Assembly: GCA_900116485.1 (NCBI GenBank)
Contig: FPAX01000004.1
Location: 120,206-184,205 of the forward strand
Direction of reading: 5' to 3'
Origin: Selenomonas sp. GACV-9
GTDB lineage: Bacteria; Bacillota; Negativicutes; Selenomonadales; Selenomonadaceae
DNA: 64,000 nucleotides
Position 1 is the first letter of the stretch, and the number at the start of each line of letters is the position of its first letter. Positions 29,715 to 38,198 of this stretch are shown one piece after another. A program made the position numbers and the translations under genes. A model generated the notes under the pieces. That model saw only the letters and a list, made by a program, of their open reading frames with translations, did not search any database and was not told the origin of the DNA.

Positions 29715-30824
29715 ATGATAAATGTTTCATTGTGTCATATATTTCCGTTTTCTAGGGTTCCTAAAGGAGTTCCCGTAATAATTTGGGGAAAGGGAAATGT
29801 TGGGAGTCAATACTATAATGAGCTAATAGCATCGAAGTACACTAAAGATATACAGTGGGTAGATTCTAATGATGTTAAAGACTTGAGGTGCTTTACACTA
29901 AAGAGTAAAGATAAGTATATAGTAGTCGCGATGGCATCAGAAAATGATAGAAATGAAGTGGTGAATAAATTACTTCATGCGGGGATAGATGATTCGAAGG
30001 TTATTTCTGACCAACCACAATTTATGCTGATTAATCCATCGAATAAAACAGGATATGTTTCATTTAAGCTAAGCATATTCAGCGAAGAGATCCGATATGC
30101 AATTAATCGTTTTCATGAATTGCTCAAGTTGAAGAATGCTAAGGGATATAAGTATCTTCGCGTTGGAAATTCTAATGACGGTGGATATGTCATGTTAGAC
30201 GATTTGACTGGAGGTATAGCTTATTCCTTTGGAATAAGTAATGATGTTTCGTGGGACGCAAGCATGGTACTACATGGCTACGAAGTATACATGTATGATC
30301 ACACAATTAGCAATTTACCCAGGGAAATTGATGGTTTTAAATTTTTTCGAGAAGGAATCGCAGGAAAAGAAGAAAATGACGAGTTGAAGTTTTTAACTAC
30401 TTTTTTGGAAAGAAATCATCATGATAAAACAGAGAATATGATTTTGAAAATAGATGTTGAAGGTGCAGAGTGGGATGTGTTGAATCAGATAGATGAAGAT
30501 GTTCTCAAACAATTTTCTCAAATATTGTTTGAGTTTCATGGCCTGATGAATTTTGATGAATTATCAAAATATGTAAAGGTAATCGAAAAGATAAATCGGA
30601 CCCATCAAGCGGTTCATTATCATATAAATAATTATAGTAAGGTTATATGGATAAATGATCATCCATTTGCTAATACGATTGAAGTGACGTTTGTGAATAG
30701 AGAGAAATATATATTTGAAGATAACATGATTATGTTGCCACGTGATGAGGATGCTCCTAATTGGCGAGATTATCCTGAAATTGAAATCGGCAATTGGAAT
30801 GATACGGAATATTATGGCACTTGA
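29715..30824 (+). CDS. FkbM-family methyltransferase with N-terminal Rossmann-like module
   Basis: A 369-residue protein. Residues about 17-105 are the recurrent module (VPVIIWGKGNVGSQYY, WVDSND, YIVVAMASE). Residues about 125-345 are an FkbM-like methyltransferase with RVGNSNDGGYVMLDD, AYSFGIS for SAM binding, and LKIDVEGAEWDVL intact. It closely resembles the first two thirds of the preceding protein, which keeps the same order but has lost the acidic motif and gained a hydrolase. Likely an O-methyltransferase for a glycan sugar. The next gene begins within 30 bases. Confidence 0.78.
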   Translation: MINVSLCHIFPFSRVPKGVPVIIWGKGNVGSQYYNELIASKYTKDIQWVDSNDVKDLRCFTLKSKDKYIVVAMASENDRNEVVNKLLHAGIDDSKVISDQPQFMLINPSNKTGYVSFKLSIFSEEIRYAINRFHELLKLKNAKGYKYLRVGNSNDGGYVMLDDLTGGIAYSFGISNDVSWDASMVLHGYEVYMYDHTISNLPREIDGFKFFREGIAGKEENDELKFLTTFLERNHHDKTENMILKIDVEGAEWDVLNQIDEDVLKQFSQILFEFHGLMNFDELSKYVKVIEKINRTHQAVHYHINNYSKVIWINDHPFANTIEVTFVNREKYIFEDNMIMLPRDEDAPNWRDYPEIEIGNWNDTEYYGT

Positions 30825-30847
30825 TGTTTGATGGTCTATGGAGGAAA

Positions 30848-32335
30848 ATGATGCTTAAGCAGCAGTGGAGTGAATTTTATAAAGACATAGATAACAAAAA
30901 AGTGGTTGTTTTTGGTGTTGGACAACTTTGCAAATCATTTCTAAATGGATATGGTTCTAAATTAATGATTGCAAAATTTGTAGATAATTCCCCTGCGAAG
31001 ATTAATCATGATATCTTGGATATTTATCCTGAGTTTAAGAGACTGCAAATTCAAGATACAGTTATTCATTCCTTTGAAGATGCTAAATGCGATGCAGAAG
31101 TTTCTAGATGTATTTTGCTTATTGCTACAAAATATGATGATGAGATTCTGAAATGTATAGATGTTAATATGTTTGATGATGTATATTCTATTGCAAAAAT
31201 GAATCGAAATTTGGTATGTAAAAAAGATAAATTTAGCTTGTTGCCTGTATGTAATAATAAAGTGGTTGTGTTCATTGGAATACAGGGAGGGCATGGTAAG
31301 GCGATAACACGTCAATTGTTGCAACTGAATAAAGATTTAGATATCGTATGGGTGGTTGAAGATGTCAATCTAGAATATCCGTCATATGTCAGAGTGGTGA
31401 AACATCGTGATTTGGATTTATATTACTATGAAGTGATGACTGCTAAAGTTTGGATTGTAGATATGACGGTTGAACCAGATATCCCTAAAAAAGAAGACCA
31501 GATTTATTTACAAGTAAAACATTGGTCTAGTATAACTTTGAAAAAATTTAGTTGCGAAGATGTAAAATGGAGTTCTTTGCCTGGCGCAATCGAGAATCAA
31601 AAAAAAGAAGCAGCGAGAACCGATTATATCCTTTCAGGAAGTCAGTTTGATGAGGATTCGTGCAGACGAGGATTTTTGTATGAAGGAAAGTTCATTAGAG
31701 TAGGTTCACCACGTAGTGATATGTTGTTTGATAGCAATGTTCGACAAGAAACGAGAAGAGAATTAGGGATTTCACCAACGGAAAATATACTACTATATGC
31801 ACCAACTTTTCGTGTTGCGAAAGGTGATGCATCTATTTATCAATATACTGATCAAGGAATCGACTTTGAGATGTTGCATGAAACTTTAATACATAAATTC
31901 CGTGGCGAATGGACTATTTTTTTACGGTTACATCCTGCGGTGGCTGACTACGCAAGCAATATAATTTTACCAGAATACGTAAGGAATGTGTCAATGTATG
32001 ATGACAGTCAGGAGTTAGTGGCTTGCTCTGATGCGTTGATTTCGGATTATTCTAGTATTATTTTTGAGGCAGCTTATGTTTATAAGCCGATATTTCTCTT
32101 TGCGCCTGATTTAGATGAGTATTTGAAGAATGAGCGGCAGTTACTTTTGGATTATAGAACACTTCCCTTTTCGATAGCTGAAAATAATAAGGAATTAGAG
32201 GATAATATAGCTTGTTTTGATGAAAAACTCTATAGGGAAAACGTCAAGAATTTATTTGATACATACGAAATACATGAGGATGGGCATGCTAGTGAGCGGG
32301 CCGCAGCATTTATTGTCGATTTAATGGGTGGATAG
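30848..32335 (+). CDS. Rossmann-like module fused to CDP-glycerol glycerophosphotransferase-like domain
   Basis: The ATG at 30848 behind TGGAGGA is preferred to the TTG at 30821. Residues about 15-115 are the recurrent module (KVVVFGVGQLCKSFL, FVDNSP). Residues about 135-490 are a TagB/TagF-like GT-B domain: GIQGGHGKAITRQLL, QVKHWSSITLKKF where the usual TWHG is KHWSS but the His stays, LLYAPTFR, LRLHPAV with the second His, and DALISDYSSIIFEAA. It should transfer a polyol phosphate from a CDP donor. It is a third variant of this family in the locus, so several different phosphoalditol steps are likely. Confidence 0.8.
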   Translation: MMLKQQWSEFYKDIDNKKVVVFGVGQLCKSFLNGYGSKLMIAKFVDNSPAKINHDILDIYPEFKRLQIQDTVIHSFEDAKCDAEVSRCILLIATKYDDEILKCIDVNMFDDVYSIAKMNRNLVCKKDKFSLLPVCNNKVVVFIGIQGGHGKAITRQLLQLNKDLDIVWVVEDVNLEYPSYVRVVKHRDLDLYYYEVMTAKVWIVDMTVEPDIPKKEDQIYLQVKHWSSITLKKFSCEDVKWSSLPGAIENQKKEAARTDYILSGSQFDEDSCRRGFLYEGKFIRVGSPRSDMLFDSNVRQETRRELGISPTENILLYAPTFRVAKGDASIYQYTDQGIDFEMLHETLIHKFRGEWTIFLRLHPAVADYASNIILPEYVRNVSMYDDSQELVACSDALISDYSSIIFEAAYVYKPIFLFAPDLDEYLKNERQLLLDYRTLPFSIAENNKELEDNIACFDEKLYRENVKNLFDTYEIHEDGHASERAAAFIVDLMGG

Positions 32336-32353
32336 AAGGAGAAGATAATATTG

Positions 32354-33709
32354 ATGGTTTCTATAATAATGCCAGCATTAAATGTTGCGCCGTTTGTTGA
32401 GGATTGTATAAATAGCGTATTAACACAGTCTTTTTCGGATTTAGAAATATTAGTAATAGATGCGGGTTCGACTGATGGTACTAAGACAATCGTGGAAAGA
32501 TTATCTTTGCAAGATAAAAGAATTCGAATGGTATCATCTCCTGTTCGCAGTTACGGTTATCAAATGAATTTGGGGGTAAAAAATGCACGGGGAAAGTTTA
32601 TTTTTATTTTAGAATCCGATGATATGATGGTCGAAAATTCGCTGGAATTTTTAGTCGACTATATGACGCATGATGAAGAATTAGATTTTGTAAAAGGTTA
32701 CCCGATTGCTTTTTATGACATAAGGGGGGGAGTACGATATGATATACCTTGGCCTTACTTTTCTGTAAATGATAATATTTTAGGAACTGTTTTTGATCCT
32801 TCAGAAAATCCTAAAATGCTGTCGCGTGATGTATATTTATGGTTAGGCTTATATCGTAGGGAGTTTCTAGAAAATATTTGTTTTAATGAAACATCTGGTG
32901 CGGCTTTCCAGGATCAAGGATTTTTATTGCAAACACTTAGCTCATCTAAACGGGCGATGTATGTTGATATTCCTGTATATCGTTATCGGCAGAATAACCC
33001 TGGATCCTCAATTTACAATCCAAAAGGGTTCTCGTATATTTTGCAAGAATATGGTTTAAATGAAAGATTTTTGCCGAATTTGTCAAGTGACTGGAAGCAT
33101 TTTTTCTATTTGCGGATGTTGCAGCAGACATTAGCACGCTTTCAAGTGATGGGGCTATCTGGGACGTTTTGGGATGAGGCTGGTGCTGCCTTGCAAGAGA
33201 TAAAAGCGCGGCTCAGTGATGCGATAGAAAAGGGATTGCTACAGGTAAATCGTTTTAATGAAGAGCAACGTATATTTTGGGATGACTTCCAGCAGGATAT
33301 CAGGCAGCCGTTTTTGCATTTTGCAGGTCAGTATGCAGAAAAAAAACGTGATTTTGCAGAGATTGCCGAGTGGGCACGGGGACACAAGGTGGTTGTCTAT
33401 GGTGCCGGGAACTGGGGGAGATTTATACAGGCGTTTCTGTTGATTCATCATTTGGGAGACTTGCAATGTTTTGCGGATCAGTCGGAGAAGTTGCAAGGAA
33501 CAGAAGTACAAGGGACCGTAGTTTTCTCTCCAGAGGAGGCATTGCGGTTGTATGTAGATGCACATTATCTTATTGCAAATTCCAGACATCGCGAAGAGAT
33601 ACGTGAGTATCTTATGCGAGGCGGGGTTCCTGAAGAGCATATACTTTCTCCTCAAATTACGATTGATACTATGATGTTTTTAGCAGATTTTACCAAGGAG
33701 GAAAGTTGA
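32354..33709 (+). CDS. Family 2 glycosyltransferase with C-terminal Rossmann-like module (copy 1)
   Basis: The ATG at 32354 follows AGAAGGAGAAG. Residues 1-230: VSIIMPALNVAPFVEDC, DAGSTDGTKTIV, RSYGYQMNLGVKNARG and LESDD at the DXD position, then FNETSGAAFQDQGF. Residues about 340-445 are the recurrent module (VVVYGAGNWGRFIQ, CFADQS). It is clearly paralogous to the next gene along its full length. The stop overlaps the next ATG, so the pair is translationally coupled. Probably both add sugars in successive steps. Confidence 0.82.
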   Translation: MVSIIMPALNVAPFVEDCINSVLTQSFSDLEILVIDAGSTDGTKTIVERLSLQDKRIRMVSSPVRSYGYQMNLGVKNARGKFIFILESDDMMVENSLEFLVDYMTHDEELDFVKGYPIAFYDIRGGVRYDIPWPYFSVNDNILGTVFDPSENPKMLSRDVYLWLGLYRREFLENICFNETSGAAFQDQGFLLQTLSSSKRAMYVDIPVYRYRQNNPGSSIYNPKGFSYILQEYGLNERFLPNLSSDWKHFFYLRMLQQTLARFQVMGLSGTFWDEAGAALQEIKARLSDAIEKGLLQVNRFNEEQRIFWDDFQQDIRQPFLHFAGQYAEKKRDFAEIAEWARGHKVVVYGAGNWGRFIQAFLLIHHLGDLQCFADQSEKLQGTEVQGTVVFSPEEALRLYVDAHYLIANSRHREEIREYLMRGGVPEEHILSPQITIDTMMFLADFTKEES

Positions 33710-35064
33710 TGCCTCAAATATCTATCATAATGCCTTGTTTGAATGTGGCAGAATATATGGAAGAGTGCCTGGCAAGTGTATGTGCACAGACATTGAAGGA
33801 TATTGAGATTCTGGTGGTTGATGCTGGATCTACGGATGGGACGCTGGCGATTGTCCAAAAATTTCAAGACCGTGATTCGCGTGTCCGGTTGATTTCGTCG
33901 GAAAAACGCAGCTATGGGTATCAGATGAATCTTGGTATTTCTCAGGCTGTAGGCGAATATATTGGTGTGGTTGAGACCGATGATTATATTGAGCCGAATA
34001 TGATGGAGGTTTTGTACCGGCAGATTGTTGGTACGGATGCTGATTATATAAAGGCTAAGGCGCGGGCATTTTATGATGATGGTATTCATCAGACCGATTT
34101 TGTGTTAAGACCGTTCGATACTGAACAGACACAGGAGGTAAAGGTTGTCAATCCATCACAGCGTCCTGCTTTGTTTGTAAGTGATAATTTCCTTTGGAAT
34201 GGTTTGTATCGTAGGGACTTCTTGCAGCGATTCCGTTTCAATGAGACATCAGGTGCAGCGTTTCAGGATGTTGGCGTCTTGTATCAGATGATCCATGCAG
34301 CACAAAAGGGAATATATCTGGACAAGGTGGTGTATCATTACCGGCAGAGCAATGGTGGGGCATCTTCGTTTAGTCGTAAGGGGCTGAACTTTGTTAGGAC
34401 AGAGTATGAGGCTCTTTTGGATGTTGTACGGGAGGTGTCTGAGCCTTGGCGACGAATCTATTATGCGAAGATGGCATGGCATACAATCAATCGATTTCAT
34501 TTCATGTCCTTTGGTACTTTTTGGGAGGAGTCTGAGCAGAGTGCTGCATGGCTGCAGAAAACGTTGCGTGCGGCCTTGCAAGATGGATGTTTTGGCAAGG
34601 AGGACTTGCAGCCTTGGGATTGGGAAGAACTGCAGATTTTCCTGCAGGACTATCATAAACTGTATGAAGTTTGTCGGGAACGGTTGCTGAAACAGACAAG
34701 TATCGTCCGAGATGCCTTTGCAAAGCTAAAACGTGATCCTGTTATTATCTTCGGCTGCGGAGCAATTGGCAGGCAGATTCCTGGCCGCTTACGTGGATGT
34801 CATATCGATTTTGTGGGCTATTGTGATAATGATGAGGCCAAGCAGGGAACATCAGTAGAAAAACTGCCGGTATATTCGTTGACCGAAGCACAACAGCGAT
34901 ATCCGCAGGCAGTTTTCTGGGTAGCGAATAAATATCATGCAGATAGTATTATTTGCCAGTTAAAGGAAAATGGTGTAGATGATGCTAATATTTATGAAGA
35001 GAAAGAACCGTTGGTAATAAACCATTATACATTGCAGATGTTGTTGCAGGAAGACGGTTTATGA
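33709..35064 (+). CDS. Family 2 glycosyltransferase with C-terminal Rossmann-like module (copy 2)
   Basis: AAGGAGGAAAG precedes ATG 33709. The N-terminal transferase has SIIMPCLNVAEYMEEC, DAGSTDGTLAIV, RSYGYQMNLGISQAVG and VETDDYIEP (DXD). FNETSGAAFQDVG is shared with copy 1. The C-terminal module (PVIIFGCGAIGRQIP, GYCDNDEA, LPVYSL) closes the protein. Same length as copy 1 (451 residues). Base composition rises here relative to the genes before it, and a hairpin follows, so this is probably the last gene of the large glycan operon. Confidence 0.83.
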   Translation: MPQISIIMPCLNVAEYMEECLASVCAQTLKDIEILVVDAGSTDGTLAIVQKFQDRDSRVRLISSEKRSYGYQMNLGISQAVGEYIGVVETDDYIEPNMMEVLYRQIVGTDADYIKAKARAFYDDGIHQTDFVLRPFDTEQTQEVKVVNPSQRPALFVSDNFLWNGLYRRDFLQRFRFNETSGAAFQDVGVLYQMIHAAQKGIYLDKVVYHYRQSNGGASSFSRKGLNFVRTEYEALLDVVREVSEPWRRIYYAKMAWHTINRFHFMSFGTFWEESEQSAAWLQKTLRAALQDGCFGKEDLQPWDWEELQIFLQDYHKLYEVCRERLLKQTSIVRDAFAKLKRDPVIIFGCGAIGRQIPGRLRGCHIDFVGYCDNDEAKQGTSVEKLPVYSLTEAQQRYPQAVFWVANKYHADSIICQLKENGVDDANIYEEKEPLVINHYTLQMLLQEDGL

Positions 35065-35084
35065 TAATTTTGAATACACATAAG

Positions 35085-35112
35085 AAAAACTCCCGCTTTT
35101 GGCGGGAGTTGG
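35085..35112. terminator. Strong hairpin after the glycan operon
   Basis: AACTCCCGC, a TTTT loop and GCGGGAGTT form a perfect stem. The T-run lies on the reverse-strand side (GGAGTTTTTC), while the forward side is only mildly T-rich, so it may work in both directions or mainly in reverse. It separates the glycan operon from the next gene. Confidence 0.6.
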
Positions 35113-35256
35113 TATTATATATGTTGATTTTTTCAGGGATTCTATCAAATTAAAAGTCCCACCGAGTTGCGCATAGTTTAGAGGCGTGGTGGGTTCTGTT
35201 GTCTTTAGTATATAATATATATGTGTCAGTGTCAAGGAGATATGAATGGAGTGTGT

Positions 35257-37494
35257 ATGAATTTGGATGCTATAGAAGTCAATGAAATAGTTAAAGGCTT
35301 GCCGATGGGGCTACTTCGCTGGTATCCATTTAGAAAAGGATGTAAGACCTTATTGCTAGGCAGTACTGATATTGTGATTGCTGATATGTTGAGTAATCTT
35401 TTTCAAATGGAGGTAGTTATTGCAGGGATTGAGCAGTTAGAAGAGGTAGAGGGGTCTTTTGATTACGCAGTGTCGATAGGTTCCTTGGAGCAAGTGGCTG
35501 AGCCGGTGGATGTTTTAGCGAAACTTCAGCAGTTGCTGGTTAGGGACGGTGTCCTTTTGCTGGGGATGAATAATCGGCTGGGGCTGCGATATTTCTGTGG
35601 TGATCGTGATCTGTACACAGATAGGTCATTTGATAGTGTAGAGGGATATCGCCAGGGTAAGTCTCCCTTGGGAAGGATGTATGCTCGTAGTGAGATAGAG
35701 TCGATGCTATCTGCTACTGGCTGGTCACAGCGGAAGTTCTACTCTGTTTTGCCGAATTTAGCTGAGCCGGTCTTCCTTTTTGCTGATGGGCAGCTACCGA
35801 AGGAGGATATGGCGAATCGGCTTTTTCCTAGTTATCATTATCCGTCATCTGTATTCTTGCAGGAGGAGTCTTTGTATGGAACTTTGGCTGATAATGGGCT
35901 GTTTCATACGATGGCGAATGCTTTTCTGATTGAGTGTTCCAATTTGGGAGCTTTTGCCGATGCACTTTATGTGACTACTTCTCTAGAACGGGGCAGGAAA
36001 AATGCCATGGTGACGGTTATTCATGATGATGGTACAGTCAGCAAAGATGCTATTTATCTGGAGGGGAAGGCACGACTGAGATGCTTAGCGGAGCATATGC
36101 AGACGTTGCAGGAATGTGGTGTGCCTGTGGTGGCAGGCCGTTTAGACGACGATGGACGCTATGTCATGCCGTATATAGAGTCCGTGACAGGTCAGGTCTA
36201 TTTAAAAGAACTACTGAAGAAGGACAAAGAGAAGTTCTTGCAGACTATGGACGATTTCCGGGATGCGATACTGGCATCTTCGCCAATTCATCGGGGGGAG
36301 TTTGTCGATGCCCGAGGCGAAAAGGGTGAGACAGATCTCTTTGATGAGGCTTTTCTGGATATGGTGCCATTGAACAGTTTCTATTTGAATGGGAAATTTG
36401 TTTTCTTTGATCAGGAATTTTCAGAGGGAAATTATCCGGTAAATGTTGTCTTGACGCGTATGATTGCGACTTTGTATGCGGGAAATCCAGAGTTGCATCA
36501 GATTCTTCCGGCAGATGAACTGTATGATAGATATGGACTGCTAGCGGAAAAACAGAGATGGCTAGAGATGGAGTGGGCCTTCTTGCGGAAATTGCGACAA
36601 GAGGAACCTTTGCAAGAATATCATCAAAAGGTACGTCGTGATAATGGCATAATGGCTGCTAACCGTGCGCAGATGAATTATCCGGCTGGAAAATACCAGA
36701 AGCTGTTCGTGGATATATTCCAGGATGCAGATGCTAAGAAGTTGGTTCTTTTTGGCAGTGGCAGATATGCGCGAGCGTTTATGGATCTTTATCGTGTACG
36801 CTATCCGGTGTATGCTATTGTCGATAATAATGAACCTGCATGGGGGACAGAGATTCATGGCGTAAAAGTTCAGTCACCGGAAATCCTGGAAAAGATGCAG
36901 CCGGGCGAGTATAAAGTCCTGATTTGCATCAAGAATTTCATGCCTGTTATGGAGCAGCTGGATAATCTGCGTGTTGTAGACTATAGTATCTTTGATCCAG
37001 GCAAGAGTTATGTGATTCCCAAAGCACCAATGACCGACATGGAGGAGAAAGATCCTCAGAAGAACAAGAAGTATCGTGTCGGCTACGTGGCTGGCGTATT
37101 TGACCTCTTTCATATTGGCCACCTCAATATGTTCCGTCGGGCGAAGGAGCAGTGTGATTATCTGATTGTCGGTGTGGTGTCTGACCGTCAAGTGCGAGAG
37201 TACAAGAAGGTAGAGCCTTTTGTACCGTTCGAGGAGCGTTTGGAGATGGTGCGGGCTTGCCAATATGTAGATGAAGCGCATGAGATTCCCTTCGAGCATC
37301 CGGATACGAATATGGCTTGGAAACTTTATCACTTTGATGTACAATTCTCCGGCAGTGATTATGAGCACGATCCCGTGTGGCTGAAGAAGAAGGCATGGCT
37401 GGAGGAACGAGGCAGCACGATGGTGTTCTTCCCGTATACGCAGAGTACGTCGTCGACAAAGCTTAAGAAATTGATTACGGAACGGTTGATATAA
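35257..37494 (+). CDS. Four-part fusion: SAM methyltransferase, kinase-like region, Rossmann-like module, TagD-like cytidylyltransferase
   Basis: The ATG at 35257 has GGAG five bases upstream; 35221 and 35242 are weaker starts. Residues about 10-200 look like a class I methyltransferase (TLLLGSTDIVIADML, FDYAVSIGSLEQV, GVLLLGMNNRLGLRYF). Residues about 240-470 are of uncertain type. The MVPLNSFYLNGKFVFFDQEF stretch recalls a phosphotransferase metal site, so a kinase-like fold is possible. Residues about 490-585 are the recurrent module (LVLFGSGRYARAFM, AIVDNNEP, GVKV). Residues about 605-745 are a cytidylyltransferase (VAGVFDLFHIGHLNMF, the HxGH site, then late STSSTKLKK). It may make and attach a CDP-activated group, or cap chains. 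That is inferred. Confidence 0.75.
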   Translation: MNLDAIEVNEIVKGLPMGLLRWYPFRKGCKTLLLGSTDIVIADMLSNLFQMEVVIAGIEQLEEVEGSFDYAVSIGSLEQVAEPVDVLAKLQQLLVRDGVLLLGMNNRLGLRYFCGDRDLYTDRSFDSVEGYRQGKSPLGRMYARSEIESMLSATGWSQRKFYSVLPNLAEPVFLFADGQLPKEDMANRLFPSYHYPSSVFLQEESLYGTLADNGLFHTMANAFLIECSNLGAFADALYVTTSLERGRKNAMVTVIHDDGTVSKDAIYLEGKARLRCLAEHMQTLQECGVPVVAGRLDDDGRYVMPYIESVTGQVYLKELLKKDKEKFLQTMDDFRDAILASSPIHRGEFVDARGEKGETDLFDEAFLDMVPLNSFYLNGKFVFFDQEFSEGNYPVNVVLTRMIATLYAGNPELHQILPADELYDRYGLLAEKQRWLEMEWAFLRKLRQEEPLQEYHQKVRRDNGIMAANRAQMNYPAGKYQKLFVDIFQDADAKKLVLFGSGRYARAFMDLYRVRYPVYAIVDNNEPAWGTEIHGVKVQSPEILEKMQPGEYKVLICIKNFMPVMEQLDNLRVVDYSIFDPGKSYVIPKAPMTDMEEKDPQKNKKYRVGYVAGVFDLFHIGHLNMFRRAKEQCDYLIVGVVSDRQVREYKKVEPFVPFEERLEMVRACQYVDEAHEIPFEHPDTNMAWKLYHFDVQFSGSDYEHDPVWLKKKAWLEERGSTMVFFPYTQSTSSTKLKKLITERLI

Positions 37495-37531
37495 TACATT
37501 TTTATGTCGATGGTACGTTGATAACCGAATA

Positions 37532-37560
37532 TTGAAACTGATAGGTGGTGATGTTATAAT
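37532..37560 (+). promoter_or_regulatory. Promoter of the Phd-Doc-like pair
   Basis: TTGAAA (37532-37537) and TATAAT (37555-37560) with 17-base spacing, just ahead of AAGGAGG and the antitoxin start. Confidence 0.65.
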
Positions 37561-37581
37561 GTCGTCAAGGAGGTGCTGACG

Positions 37582-37752
37582 ATGGATAAAAACATGACAG
37601 TAACGCATACCAAAACTAATCTTGGTACACAATCGACACGTATTGTGCTAACGTCTCAGAATAATGCTCAGGTTAAAGAATTATGGGCGCAACTGTCGCA
37701 GCAAGTTATGAAAAAAAATGAGAATCTTTACAAAAGGTTGGCCAATAAATGA
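37582..37752 (+). CDS. Small antitoxin-like protein upstream of Doc-type toxin
   Basis: A 56-residue protein with AAGGAGG upstream. It reads MDKNMTVTHT at the start and has no recognisable DNA-binding motif. The stop overlaps the toxin ATG (ATGA), the usual coupling in toxin-antitoxin pairs. It is much shorter than Phd (about 73 residues), so it may keep only the toxin-neutralising segment, or belong to another antitoxin family. The assignment rests on position, size and coupling. Confidence 0.65.
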   Translation: MDKNMTVTHTKTNLGTQSTRIVLTSQNNAQVKELWAQLSQQVMKKNENLYKRLANK

Positions 37753-38156
37753 GTATAGAACTCCTTATACAACCGCTTCTAGAGAATATATTACAGTTTC
37801 ATGATGACCTGGAGAAAACGGACATACCTTTGAGTAAAGGGGTTAGGGATATGTCTTTGTTGGAGTCGGCGATTAATGAGCCGTTTAAAACTTTTGGTGG
37901 TGAAGATTTATATCCAGGTATTTGTTTAAAAGCAGCTAGGCTATGCTTTGGTATTGCAACCAACCATGCGTTTATAGATGGCAATAAGCGAGTAGCTGTT
38001 CATGCTATGGAAACTTTTCTTCTCGCAAATAATAGATTTCTGGAATGCACTGAAGACGAAATGGAAGAGGCCATTCTGGGGGTTGCAGAGGGCAAAATAG
38101 CGTATCAGGATTTATCGCAATGGATAGAATCCCATATAGCCGCTGATTTCAAATGA
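37749..38156 (+). CDS. doc: Doc-type Fic-fold toxin
   Basis: A 135-residue protein with the Fic/Doc motif HAFIDGNKRVA (residues about 75-85), close to the Doc consensus HxFxxGNKR. Doc toxins phosphorylate elongation factor Tu and stop translation. N-terminal helices and length fit the death-on-curing family rather than larger AMP-transferring Fic proteins. It overlaps the 56-residue antitoxin gene by 4 bases, and its 3' end forms part of a terminator hairpin. Its likely role is island maintenance or stress and phage response. Confidence 0.85.
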   Translation: MSIELLIQPLLENILQFHDDLEKTDIPLSKGVRDMSLLESAINEPFKTFGGEDLYPGICLKAARLCFGIATNHAFIDGNKRVAVHAMETFLLANNRFLECTEDEMEEAILGVAEGKIAYQDLSQWIESHIAADFK

Positions 38157-38173
38157 GAAGTCAGCGGTTTTTT
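38140..38173 (+). terminator. Terminator overlapping the end of doc
   Basis: CCGCTGA (38140-38146) pairs with TCAGCGG (38161-38167), followed by six Ts. The stop codon of the toxin lies in the loop region. Confidence 0.8.
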
Positions 38174-38198
38174 AGAATAATTTTAGGCAGGTGTGAGT

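Noticed and set aside
35158..35193. CCCACC/GGTGGG dyad upstream of the four-part fusion gene
   Set aside because: Only a 6-bp stem with a long loop; not enough to call an operator or riboswitch, although a TATAAT lies at 35211.
36874..37632. 252-codon open frame on the reverse strand
   Set aside because: Antisense to the cytidylyltransferase domain and the antitoxin start; no motif.
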